64,000 nucleotides of DNA from Branchiostoma floridae (taxonomy: Eukaryota > Chordata > Leptocardii > Amphioxiformes > Branchiostomatidae), in contig NC_049994.1 of NCBI RefSeq assembly GCF_000003815.2, positions 5,564,903 to 5,628,902 on the forward strand, written 5' to 3'. Made by a program: the position numbers and the translations under genes. The notes below the pieces were generated by a model. The model saw only the letters and a list, made by a program, of their open reading frames with translations, was not told where the DNA came from and did no database searches. Shown in pieces: positions 31,290 through 43,614 of this stretch; the stretch's first letter is position 1, and each line of letters opens with the position of its first letter.

Positions 31290-33692
31290 TGTGTATGGTC
31301 AATAATACATATTAGGGTATATCTCTCAACTTCTGATTAAAAAGAGTATCTTCCACTATATACAAGACGTCTTACAATACACATGTATACATATGATGGT
31401 TGTTATAGTTCGACACTCAACACTTGTTATTAATGGCTATCTGTGGCTATATTAATGACAAATAGCCTTTGAATCACATGATACCATAAGTCTTTTATAG
31501 ATTGCAATGAAATTTTCCTGAGAAAAAAATGTGTTGACTTTTATTGCGTATAAATGATCTTGAACACTAAAAGTTGGTATAACCAATAAAAATTACAGAC
31601 ACATTATTTATAGATTTTTGCATCTACGAGAAGACAAAAAGTTCTATGCAATTACAGTATTGGAACCTTCCTTGAGACAGACATCTCTGTCAACCAACCC
31701 TACTTTGGTATGCTGCGCGTCTTCAGTCGTTACAGCTGTAAAAGTTACTTTAAAAGGGGAAATATTCACAAGGATTTAATTTTGTGGTAAGTGGTTGCAA
31801 TTGTTTTAATTTCACAGTTGAAATAAGGGGCAGGTGGACAGGAGACAGAACAAAATACTCTCCAAGTAGAGGTTAGGCTGCAAAACGTGAAGAAAACAGA
31901 CGTACAAAATAGAAAGCCCTAAAAAAAGGCAGAAAACAGCCAGAGCCAACCTCCGCTTTGAGAGTAAGAATAAAATTGTTTTTAGTGGTTTTACCTTTTC
32001 ACCACAAAAACATGCTCACATAATCCCAGCAACAACATTTCCCCATTTATAGTTGGTTGGTAAAGCCAAGGAGGTTATCTAAGCTAAATCTCAATTGCTT
32101 GTCATTTAGTCAAAAAGAGAAATATAGTTGAGTACTACAGCATACGACGCATATTTTATGGATGGAAATTTTTGCTTTATCTTCGCTAGGATAACCTTAT
32201 CTAACATGAATGAAACAGAAATGCTTTCATTGCATACCCAGTGATGTTGAACAGCTTCTTTTGTCTCAAAAAAGCTGTAAAATTTGACACTTCTTTGATG
32301 ACAGAGTAGTAAAAAAAGCTGTAAAATTTTTAACATACTGTACTTTGACAGTAGTAAAAAGCGGTAAAATTTTACATTAATTTGATGACAGAGTAGTAAA
32401 AGAAGCGGTAAGATTTTACACTACCTTGATGACACAGATACTGTCATCAAGAGGCCTTTCACCAAATTTCAGAAATAAGCCTAGCTTACAAATAACTGAT
32501 AAAATTATCCTGTCACATTTATTTTACAGTATTTCAAAATAATTTTTTCCACTCATCGGTCCTATCATTTACAGTTCCCTAACATACATGTATTGGTCTT
32601 TATTGGTGTTTTTTCTTATCTCTACTTCGTGACCCCATTTAAGTACAGAATAATACATGCCGAATACACAGATAAACTTAGGCAACATAAGTTAACATTA
32701 TAACCTCACTATTTCTGTATTTGAATAAGTCATAATCTAGAAACACAGAAGTTAAATGTATAAGTTTTTGATGTAAGAAAGTAGCGTCCTGTACTTTTTT
32801 ATACAGTCCATATGACACACACCCTCCCCACCCCCCCACCCCCCTCACATGACACTTTGTTCAACAGGTCAACCTAAAACCGGTTGAGTGACTTCACCTT
32901 CCCAAAGCTGGTGACAAAATTGGGGAACTTAGCTGAGATACAGGTAGTACTATATTTTGTTTACACCTGTATGTATAGCAGGCATTCTTTTATTGTACAG
33001 TTGTCAAGGCCTAATAGAAATGGGAATTCAATCATGCTATAACACTTTCAATGATTCGCCACATACTAGTAGTCTTGTCAAAGATCTAAACAACAGTATT
33101 GCATGTTGAGAGAATGCGTTGTAGTACGTATCGAGACACGGAGCCGAAGACATTAAGCCATTCGTTCTGTTAGTCAAAGTTGCTCGTCGGCTTTCCAGTG
33201 AATGTTTCAGATTTTCGGTCATATAACATTGGTATCTATAAATACAACACTCCTCTAGAACAAAGAATCTGTCAGTTTTGTATCTCAAACAGAGTAGAAG
33301 ATGAAGATGTTGATTGTACTATATATGATAGAAATTACTTTATTTAGCTATAGTATATAGGAAGTAGATTCCCTCACTTTAGACATATGAGTGGCAAGGA
33401 ACAAAGTTATGTTCCTCATGTGTTGACAAACCGACTTGCTAAAACTCACAAACCGTCCTACATTTTCTCCATTTTTACCAAGGGGCGAGAAGAAGCCGAA
33501 CTAGGTCTATGAATATGATCTATGAATTATGTATGCTGTGTTTCTTTTGTGACCTGTACTTAGCTCGGTTGGGCAAAGAAATGTACAGTAAAGGTCTTCA
33601 CTAAACTGTTTATCACAATTAATGACAAAATCTACTTGTCGTTGTCTTTTACGGAGGTGCCTTTAGTTTATTGCCGCCATTTCTCCCCAGCT
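31290..33692. other. Intergenic region RNF32 to GAL3ST-like gene
   Basis: Contains the RNF32 polyadenylation signal (31585) and an imperfect 60-70 bp tandem repeat at about 32270-32437, built on 'gcggtaaaattttac' and 'ttgatgacagagtagtaaaa'. A C-rich tract lies at 32819-32848. I see no gene. Confidence 0.6.
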
Positions 33693-36600
33693 ATGAGAGT
33701 TGTCCGATGGAGGACGGCTGGTGTTGTGACCTTGCTGCTCGTCTGTTTCTTCATGTTCAAGTTTGCCTGTCGGCCCGTCCCGACTTGCCAACAGGCACCA
33801 AGCAAACACAGCGAGAACCAAAGACACAGGACAAAACGTAAAGAAGACAGGTACATGCATTATGTTTTAGAAATATGTAATGAGAAAGTATCGTATTATG
33901 CCCTATTTCACAAAGGCGGTGGTCTCACAGCAACCTTGAATTTGATAGATCTCTCAACGAATTTCATTGATGAAAAAACGACCGTTTTTACGCTATGCGT
34001 TGACTTTTTATCATAGGCTTTTGCTAATCTCCAGCAAGCAGTTTTTACGGTGGCATAAGGCAATCATACGCGCTGAAGGAGTTTAGCCGACAGAGGAGTT
34101 TTATTTTACCAGAAACTTTAATCTATCCGAAAACTGAATTGAAAGATTGTGATTTGTTGTCGAGATATTCCCGTTTAAAGGTTAAAAGCTTCCCCTTTAA
34201 GTTATTACGTTCTATAAGCTTTTACTTTTTGAAAGAAAGGATTTTCTGTACTATGTATGATAAGCGTATCAAAAATGATAAAAATGATCCTAAGCTAAAA
34301 GATCTACAAATCGTTTCTGTTCCTAATTTTGCCGATATCTCAGTCGTAATCACTTATTTGTAGTAAAGTATCCACTATTTATTAAAGTTACAACTTTTGC
34401 TACCCTGGGAGCCAGACAGGACCGGGTAGCTAGCGAGTTTTGTTCGGGGACCCAATGCAGCCAGCCCGCAGATCTCACATTAGTGCTCCTGGGGAGTTTA
34501 AGCCTGAAGGAGTTATCGCTACCCTGGGAGTCAGACAGGACCGTGTAGCTAGCGAGTTTTGTTCGGGGACCCAAGGCAGTCAGCCCGCAGATCTCACATT
34601 AGTGCTCCGGGGAGAACTTTTGCGTAAAATAGATATGGCTGATATCATATTGTTTTTCCTGTCCAGAGTCTCTATTGGTCCTTGCAGTGCTAAGGTAAAG
34701 CACGTGGTGTTTTTGAAGGTCCACAAGGCTGCATCTACCACTGTGGCGTCCATCTTCCAAAGGTTCGGCTGGAAACACAACCTCACCTTCGTTCTTCCTA
34801 CACACTATAGGTAGGCCCCCACGTTTGCTCTAGCGGATAGGAGTGGCACTGCAGATGGGGCTCAGATTTGAAGTTCTGAAAGCTTAAGCGTTAAATCACC
34901 TCAGTCAAGCCGCTGCAAGAGGACTGTACAAAAAAGACCGTCAAAGTACGAAATTGTGTTTTTCGGGGGAACAAGGATTCACACAAGGCTCTCAAAGGGG
35001 CTAGAAAATCTGTGTCTATTTTAATGTGCAGTGTAACTTATTCAACAATTCAACACCTAAAAGCAATAATAGTTTCCATGAAGGATAACATAGTCTTTAT
35101 CCTAATTGTTTTTCCGGACCGTTCACTCACACGGATTCCTCCCAAAATACAGGGACTACATAGGCTGGCCGTATTACATGAAGCCACAAGATATCCTTCC
35201 GTCACCTACAGGCAGTTACAACATACTTTGTGATCACGTGGTTTATGACGACAGGATATTGAGCACTTTGATGCCTGACGACACCTTTTCTATCGCCATC
35301 TTGAGAGAACCCCTAAGGTACAAAATGGTTAATCAATACATGTACATCATCATTCCATGGTAATGGTTACAAATTATAGCATTATTACATTAGAGCCTAC
35401 CGACCTACTCTCAACAGTGACGGAGGGCGACATAGACTTTCTGATACTCATGACCCCCTCCCGGAAAAGTGGTGTGTTCCTGACGTCACTGCTGGAGATA
35501 GAATTAAGGGTCAATCTGTGAACAAAGTCGACGGAGAAGGCCTTATAGTTTAGTTCAGTGTTGGAAGTAAAGTGTTAGCATTTTTTTCTATAATGACCAA
35601 TTATTGTATAATACTATATTATATATTATATGATATTTTATATATTCATTACATAGACCATCAAAATTAAGATCGTTTTTCATACATACGGTGGTAGGAA
35701 CACTAGTTCACCTTTATCCGCGGGTTAGCCTATATCCGTTGCTTTTCACATTGTATTTGGGGGTATCAAGTCTACGAACGGTGGTTTCAGATTACAATAT
35801 TTTGATGATATTAAAATCTGAAACCACAGTCCGTCAAATTGATATTCCTAAATACCCTGTTTTTAAAAAAACAACGGATATAGGTTACCCCGGATAAAGG
35901 TGAACTAGCGTTAATTGTTCCTTTTGTTTTTTTAGTCATCTCAAGTCGGTCTTCCATTGGTGGCATTTGGATCAAAAGTACAACGTCAGCTCACACACCG
36001 GAAGTGACGTCATCACCAGTTTCCTTGACAACCCCATGTTCTATGAGACGAGGCTGTCGTCCAATGTCGAAACCCTCCGTCCGTTCATATACACCCGGAA
36101 CTTTCAGTCCTACGACTTCGGATTCCCAGTTCACCTGTCTGATCATGAAAACTTCGTTCAAGAGTTCTTAGAGGCGGTGAAGACTCAGTTTCACCTTGTG
36201 ATGATCATGGAATATTTTGACGAATCGCTGGTCCTACTGAAACGATTACTTTGCTGGGAACTTGTGGACATTTTGTATCTAGGACTCCAAAGATCCAGGA
36301 CGTATTCGTACAAAACTACAAAGGTTTCAAGAGAAACTGTCGACAAGCACCAACAGTGGAGCAAAGTAGACTACAATATGTATGACTATTTCAACAAGTC
36401 TCTATGGAAAATGATCCAGAACGAAGAACAAAGAAGTTTCTATTCAGAAGTCCGTCATTTTGAAAATGTGTTGCTAGAAGTTCAACAGTATTGTTCAGTC
36501 CTACCAAAGGGATACATGCAGAGTTTAAAGCCCGTTCCAAAGAAAATAATTCCAGCTAGCGAATGGAATGATGTTATAAATTTGGACGAACTTTTCTGTT

Positions 36601-36836
36601 TGGAGTTGAGAATGGGTTGGGATGACTGGGAGTATGTTATAAAGAGTTCCCATCTTGGAGAGTTGAGAAGACAAAGTTCTTTTAAGTTCGATATAAGTTT
36701 CGTTCAAGTCCCTCGGCCGACGAGCGTCATGTCGAGAATATTACGTAAGAGATTTCAAGTTAAGGGTCCGAAGCTCGTCTGTGAAAATCGTTCCACGTAT
36801 TGTACATTAGATAAGCGTGCACTGAATAAAGTATGA
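33693..36836 (+). CDS. Galactose-3-O-sulfotransferase family enzyme (GAL3ST-like)
   Basis: Four coding exons: 33693-33850, 34667-34810, 35153-35317 and 35936-36836. The three introns share the same phase and the product is 455 residues. It has the layout of a type II Golgi enzyme: a short N terminus (MRVVRWRT), a membrane anchor at about residues 9-27, a basic stem, then the PAPS 5'-phosphosulfate loop LKVHKAASTT (69-78). YNILCDHVVY and FSIAILREPLSHLKS (the 3'-phosphate site) follow. The long last exon shows the family's C-terminal fold (HENFVQEFLEAVKTQFHLVM, EYFDESLVLLKRLLCW, YFNKSLW). Members transfer sulfate to the 3-position of galactose on glycolipids or glycans; the acceptor cannot be read here. 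The exon 3 acceptor is weak but in phase. An AATAAA (36823-36828) precedes the stop, and another lies at 37156-37161. Confidence 0.9.
34398..34620. repeat. Direct duplication in GAL3ST-like intron 1
   Basis: Two ~100 bp copies of a segment beginning 'taccctgggagccagacagg' and containing 'gtagctagcgagttttgttc' lie in tandem at about 34401 and 34521, differing at a few bases. The second copy ends 45 bases before exon 2. Confidence 0.75.
35703..35908. mobile_element. Foldback MITE in GAL3ST-like last intron
   Basis: Arms of about 40 bases (starting ctagttcacctttatccg) are imperfect reverse complements at the two ends. An inner inverted pair ('gtggtttcagatt' and 'aatctgaaaccac') makes the whole element foldable. 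It ends 27 bases before the exon 4 acceptor. Confidence 0.75.
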
Positions 36837-38469
36837 AACATTATATCACAAAATTGTTCTGATCAACACTGCTAGAATTCTAAGGAAGCTAAGATGGTCA
36901 CGATATATTTGTCTCCTTTACCTCTTTTGTTCTTCATTTTGTCTATGAGAATACCGAATTACCATTAAATTTTTTTTGACTCACTCTAATGGCCGCTAAA
37001 AGGGAAAATCACCCAAAAGATTCCATGCCTTCAAGACCGAGTACTATAGAGCTAGCAACCGGCGATGTGTTCAAAAACTCGTATTTTTCCAGAACTACCG
37101 TAGATTGTCATTGTTACATATAAGTAAGTCAATAGAATGATAATTGTTACTTTTCAATAAAGCTTTAAAAATAGGCCTCGGAACCAGCGGTAAAAAAAAC
37201 AAACTTCATGACAGGAACTTTCAGTCACTTCCCAGTTGGCATTTTGTTATGTTCACCACTATTGAGAGACTATCGATATCGTCGCCATTTTTATTGCCAG
37301 GCTTGTTCTATTCTTAGCAATAATTCCACACTATTAATTGTAGGAAAATGTTCATCCCGTGAACAATCCAAGATGTATATGTCATGAGTGATGATAAAGA
37401 ATGGATTCTTATCTCACTATAGAAGAAAACACACACTTCATTTTCTAAACTTCTAAAATCATATCGCAGACACCGACGAGTAATCATTTGCGACATTGAA
37501 GTAAGGTAGCATACACAATATAAAGTAAAGATTTGTACTACAAGACGTTACCCACATCAATCCTTTGCTATTAGTTGCCACAACTCATAGTACATGATTG
37601 AACAAACATCCAGTAACTAAACTTTGGAAGGTTTGCAAAGGGAGCAATATATGAGTACATGTATATAACACCATGGTCACTGTGTCAACTAATACGTGCT
37701 GCGTTCGAACATTCGTGTTATTTGCTGTTTTACCTGCCCGAAAGTCTGTTGTGGTTTAAAGTCTTTCCGACAACTATTTGTACAGTACACACGCTTGCGC
37801 TTACGTAATAGTACTTGGTGTTAGCTACATGGTTAAACTATGACCTCGAGCATACCAGTCTATTAGGTCGTTGGACACTCGGAAAGCTGATATATTGTGA
37901 TTTTAGATGTATGTTTAGTTCTTGCTTGATGAATCGTAACAAACTGGCCGCACACTGGATTTTTGAAGAGGTTCATACTTTATCGTCTTCCCCCCATGAC
38001 ACTTTGCACCAGAGTCAGGTAACAGGACTTGTCTACTTAAATAGGTGGTTTTGAGTGGTATTGATCTCATGGTTCACAGTGGGGTTAATTTTTTTCATAA
38101 CATTAACAGGTCGGACAACAGTGACGGCCGGGGTGTCGTTACCACCAAGTGTTCTGTTTGTTTCAGTGGGTCATGCGTGTGCAAAACAAAATGCTTCCGC
38201 TATCAGTATGACCTTCTTGCGCAGCCGCATTACGTGATCGGCGTACGAAACCTTAACGTCACGTTTGCAAACACGCAAATTTCAGGTACCATTACGTTTA
38301 TAGGTAGACAACGCGGTCCCTCCGATGTCACACGTGCACCGTTGTCCTCCATGTTTGGTAACGTTTTTAAATAACAACCTTTCTGTTCATCGAGTGGGTC
38401 TTCGACATACATTTCTCAATCTCAGCCTTGGTTCAGACGTTCTGAACTGTGTCGAACGCTTTACACTAT
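36837..38469. other. Intergenic region before the TRIM gene
   Basis: The polyadenylation signal of the sulfotransferase gene is at 37156-37161. Otherwise AT-rich sequence with no recognisable gene, repeat family or clear core promoter. Confidence 0.5.
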
Positions 38470-41400
38470 ATGGCGGAATCGAAACTTCTGAATCGCCTCT
38501 TAGAAGACTTCCTTGAGTGTCAGATCTGCCTGCAGCCCTACTGCCGGCCTAAGGTACTGTCTTGTCTTCATTCCTTCTGCCAGCAGTGTCTTGAAGAGGT
38601 TTTGAAGAAGCAAAAGGTCAAAACCGAGCTAGACTGCCCCACCTGTCGCACCAAGTCTTTACTTCCGGGTGGCGGGGTCGCGGAACTGAAAGATAATTTC
38701 TTCGTGGAGAGCCTGAAGGATACGATTGACGTCCACAAGAAGCTGACTAATGAAGGAGAGAGTCTGGTCTGTGGGAGCTGTGAGACCAAGTCAGGAGCGG
38801 AGTCTTTTTGTACGGAATGTGGCTTCTTTTTATGTGACGAATGTGTAGCAATCCACCGTCGTATAGCGGTGACCAGAGGTCACCAGGTGATCGGTGTAGA
38901 GCAGCTCAAGGCCGAATCCGACACCGTTAAGATCAAGCCTCGTCCCCTGCCACCGTGTAGGGTCCACTCACAGGAGGCTCTCAAGTTCTTCTGCACCAAC
39001 TGTAGCGAGGCTATTTGTCAGGTATGCACCGCTCTGTCCCACAAGGACCACAATTACGAGTATTTCACTGACACAGCTGTGAAAGCTAAAGAAGACATAA
39101 GCGCTCTTCTTGCGAAAACAGAAAAGAACGGATGGGAGACCTTAAGAACGCTGACCAATAGGCGAACGCACAGAAGACCGAGCTCGAGAAAAATGTCACC
39201 GAAACTATCGAAAAGATCAAGAGGAAAGCAGAAAAAACTAGAAAGGATTTAGTTGCGCTTGTCAATCAGCAAGAGGCAGAGTTACTGGATTGTGTTAACA
39301 CGGTGAGCCAGACCCGGAGAAAGGAGATCTCCATCGCTATAGAAGAGATAGAAACGGCGACTGTGGCGTTAGAGAGCGCGGCAGAGTTCGGACGGAACAT
39401 CGTGGAACACGGATCGGAGTTTGACATCATGGCGGTCAGTGGGGAAGTGAATATTAGATTGAAGAAACTGTTACAGGTAGAGCTTGCCGATATTACAGAG
39501 GAATTACCTACGAAGGCCTACATCGATTTTGAAGAGGACGAGATGTCAGACATGGCCAGGTATCGCCTGGGAGAAGTGAAAACAACGCAGGCCGGTAATT
39601 ATATTTAGACTTACAAGTCACACAAAAGTATACATATTTGCTATAGTGATTGCTAAAAATGAAGTGTTGACTTGTAAACACAGACTATATACAAGTGTAC
39701 ATCCTCCAGAATGCTATATCATGGACTGATTTTGATCACTCGAAATGGCTATCTTTATCATATCTTCCACATTTTTTGTACCTATAAGATTCAGGTTTCC
39801 GTACTGCCCGTTTCACGACCCTCGGTACCACCGGCCGTCTGGGCCCGAAGGCCTACATCGATTTTGAGGATGACGACACGTCAGACATGGTCAGGTATCG
39901 CCTGGGAGAAGTGAAAACAACTCAGGGTAAGATTTACAAGTCTCACAAAAGTATACATATTTGCTATGGTGATTGCTAAAATCACAAACCCTACTCACAA
40001 TGTAGAGCTTGTGATAGTCTACTAACCACTGCTTTAAAAGAACAAGACAAACACCGCAAAAGTAAACGCAGTACCTTATAGTTGATCAGGCATTATAGTG
40101 CTATGTACTTATAAATACAATATTTACGCAATAAGTATTTCTGGCATGATCTTGCAAATAAAACAATATACATATCCCCAATTCATAGCTCGACAAACTT
40201 TTGTATCAATTTGTTCATATTTGTCATAAACGAAGAAAAACAATCTTACAGAATTACCAGTGACTACTTTTTAAAGGTAAACACACGCACCTCCAAATTT
40301 ACGATGGCTATTAGTCCATCTTGTTCACGGAGTCACCTAGTTCTCGCGAGAGTTGCGTGGACCTTCTGCCCTTCACCCCGCCTCCTTGCGGAGTAGGGTT
40401 AAGTAGGACTTGGGTAGCTCCCAGCCATCATTGCGGTTCAGCTTTGCACCTTCCAACTCGATGTGGACTGCTTCTTTGACCTTTCTGTGGGCTTTACGTG
40501 GTTCTTGGTCAATAATCTCGACAGTGTCTGAGATAGGTTTGGTCTATCCTTCGAAAATTTGGAGGTACGCGTATATATACGTGTGTTTACCTCACTGTTA
40601 GATGGAAATTCTATTAAATGTGACTAATGAATCTCTTCAATGAAATCTTACAGAAAAATCTAAAAGTCCAATTTTCTTATCATTGTATTGATAAGTACTG
40701 ACAAGTAAGTATTGACTCTTTAAAACAGACTACATACAAATTTACATCCACCAGAATGCTATATCGATCATGGACTGATTTTGATCACTCGAAATGACTA
40801 TCTTTATCATATCTTCCACATTTTTTGTACCTATAAGATTCAGGTTTCCGTACTGCACGTTTCACGACTCTTGGTACCATCGGCCGTCTGGGTCCGACCA
40901 GCCTGGGGACCCACTACCGCGGACAGGACCACGAGGGGCTGGTGCAGCTGAAGGACGGGATTCAGTACTTCACTGTACCAAATACTGGGCAGTACAGGGT
41001 AGAGGCGGCAGGTGTGTTAATAGGTGCAAATCCATTCTTTAGTTATTTTACTTTGGAATGATTACATTTAATTGAAATGCCATATTTGGCATTGTATAGC
41101 ATTTAGAATCTTAACAGGCTGTGTTGTATTTGTACTTTCTAGGTTCTGCCGCAGGTTGGGGTGGGGTAGACCCCAAGTCCGCCAGAGGGCGCGGTGCGGT
41201 GGTCAGAGGAACCTTTCAACTGCAGAAAGGTAGGGGTCCTGATGATCACTATTCTCTAACCCCTGCTTGGAGAGTAACATCGACTACCATAATTCCACCA
41301 GGTGTCATAATACCGCCACCTAAAAAAAAACGTTTAGTACAGAGGTCTCCCCAAGATTGTCTTGAACACCGAATGTTAGATATCCTAAATGTAATACAAT

Positions 41401-42473
41401 TCAGATATTTAGGTTAGATTGATCAGAGGAAGCGGAGACAACCATGGTCTTGTAAAAGACGTGTTATAGTAGGAGATAAAAACAAGTAAAGCATTCCCTT
41501 GTTGTTGTTTTTGTTGTTGTTTATTTCGATCTCCAATTAGATTTTTTGCAATGTCACTATATAAGCTACGCAAAACATTTATCTAGATGATACATTAATT
41601 CCTTTCGGCCTGACATTCAAGAGGTCTATGAAAAATGGCCTTTTATTAATGTACATTTTCTACTTCGGTGATATTACAGCGATTACTTCATAATTTCATG
41701 GTGACAGGACTAGACATGCATACAGAAAAGCTATTTCTCTTCCTTTGAAAGTGACCGCTATCAACCAGCTGATAATTCTGTCCCTTGTAAATGAAAAGAG
41801 CGAAAACCTCTAGGCTCAACCGTTTTGACTTTTGTGGCCAATTATCATTTTAGGTGAGGTGTTGAAGATACTTGCTGGCCAAGAGGGAGGGGAGAACAAG
41901 TTTGGCTTTTCTGTTGGCGGTGGAGGCGGAACCTTCGTCACCAAGACGGACAACACGCCGCTGATCGTGGCGGGGGGTGCGGGAGGAGGTTTTATGATGC
42001 TTGGTAGGAGCCCCAACAGTGACGGTACAACCGCGACAACGGGACAGACAAGCGGGGGTGGTCAGTCACATTTTGCAGGAGGTACTGACGGAAAAGGCGC
42101 CACACAAGGAAGCGATGGCCCTGTCGGTGGGGGAGGCGGGGGGCTCCTAACGGACGGCGCGAGTGGACAAGTCAACTTTGGTGGCACTGATGGGGGTCAA
42201 GGGGGTGAGGGTGGGAAAGCCTTCGTGAACGGTGGAGTCGGTGGGAGGGGGGTGAACTACAATGCAGAGGGCGGGTTTGGAGGAGGGGGAGGGAGTAATG
42301 GCTATGGAGGTGGGGGAGGAGGAGGGGGTGGGTACTCAGGAGGAGGGAGGGGGGGTAACTATAGTGGCACATGTGGGGGTGGAGGTGGTTCCTATAACTC
42401 CGGATCAGACACTAGCGGTGAAGGCGGGGCCAATGACGGGCCGGGATATGTTATAATTACTAAGGACATATAG
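38470..42473 (+). CDS. TRIM (RING/B-box/coiled coil) fused to an ALK/LTK-type glycine-rich domain; disrupted
   Basis: Exons: 38470-39594, 39795-39926, 40844-41011, 41143-41229 and 41854-42473, all phase 1 introns. The first exon encodes a RING (C17, C20, C32, H34, C37, C40, C56, C59), two B-boxes (CGSCETKSG.., CRVHSQEALKFFC..) and a coiled coil. The last three exons encode FTTLGTIGRLGPTSLGTHY, IQYFTVPNTGQYRVEAAG, GEVLKILAGQEGG and a long Gly-rich stretch with PLIVAGGAGGG, ending GPGYVIITK. That is the pattern of the glycine-rich domain of ALK/LTK receptors. A likely ubiquitin ligase with an unusual C-terminal module. The frame breaks near 39121-39131 and an in-frame TAG sits at 39159-39161, so as assembled the product stops in the coiled coil. 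Pseudogene, allele or sequencing error are all possible. Confidence 0.8.
39795..39926 (+). repeat. Chimeric duplicated exon inside the TRIM gene
   Basis: This 132-base exon begins like exon 3 (FRTARFTTLGTTGRLGP matches 40844 onward) and switches abruptly to the end of exon 1 (KAYIDFEDDDTSDMVRYRLG matches about 39510-39590). The flanking introns are also duplicated: 39601-39794 resembles both 39927-39985 and 40741-40843. It is phase 1 on both sides, so splicing keeps the frame. It records an unequal tandem duplication. Confidence 0.8.
40250..40610. repeat. Dispersed inverted element in a TRIM intron
   Basis: The left part (tttaaaggtaaacacacgca) and right part (cgtgtgtttacctcactg) are inverted relatives around 'atttggaggt'-type sequence. 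A third copy of this end is at 57370-57410 in the lectin gene. Non-coding. Confidence 0.55.
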
Positions 42474-43614
42474 ATACGTCACCAATCCTGACACAAACAT
42501 ACTTTTTTCCAACAACTTTAGACAACCAAAAGTTAACCTGATTCCCATGTTTGTTTGATTAATTGTGTGTCTATTTCATTACAACAACATTAGTTACTTA
42601 CTGACTTACTAATTTGCATTACCTTTTTTCAAATAATGCAGATTGTTATGAATGTTTAAATCATCCATAATCTGGAGCAGCCACAGTTTGGTGGTAATAT
42701 GTATGAAGCGACAGTGTATTCAAATATATGATACCTTACTGACGACACAATATCACCAGAGAGGACGCAAAATTACTGTTAGGAAGTATGCTATAATAGA
42801 ACTCATCGTGTTGACTCTATACTTCTTACAATACCTATGCTAACGTCAATCCCAAGGTAACAGAAGAAGATGTGAAAGAATAAAAGAAATGAATAATCAT
42901 ACTCTATGTGCAGCATGGCCTAATCATGTACGGGGTGTTAGGTATCCTCTACGTGAATGTTGTGGACCATAATAATTGCAACTGGGAAATTGTATCAAAG
43001 AAATAGGACTCTACAATCTACAATGCCGTCAGGCTTCCAGGGTAGTCTGTTGTGCTGTTGACAAATTAACTGGCCGTTCGGTCATCTGATGGTCATTTTA
43101 GCCTGTAGTGACTGTAGTTTACTTAGTTCATCATTTTACGTTGTGGGATGTATTGTACCACGTTGTGTGTCCAAGAGCCAGCCTGGGTACTATCTTGAGA
43201 GTAGTCACCAGTAACCTAACGTGGAACTGTAACAAGTAAAATGAAATAGTGTGTAATACATTCACTTATTTACTTACTTTGGTCGAGCTCCCGCTCATTT
43301 ATGTAAATTGAAAAAAACTACTTCAGTTTGCTTTTAATAACTTTTATTCAATCAACAAGAGTCAAGTGCACAAAATGTCGAACATGCATAACATAATGAT
43401 TGGCTTTAATACATATCTAACAAGTGGATGATCTTTTTAGCCAACAGATTGAATCCATGTTTAGACACAATTTTTTCCGAGCTCAAATTGACATTTTTCA
43501 GGTTGAAGAACATTGCATGTTGTGTGATTGGAATAAGACGAGACAAAAAAATTTTCAACCAAAGAAAATAAAATCGACGACCAATCGTCCTTTGATTCTA
43601 AACCAATTTCAACT
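42474..43614. other. Intergenic region, convergent TRIM / secreted-peptide gene
   Basis: AATAAA at 42879-42884 probably serves the TRIM gene. TTTATT near 43340 would be AATAAA for the minus-strand secreted-peptide gene. No other gene seen. Confidence 0.5.

Noticed and set aside
42172-42456. Alternative frames over the glycine-rich exon
   Set aside because: Low-complexity GGN codons keep other frames open; the Gly-rich frame is the one that matches the domain and splice phase.
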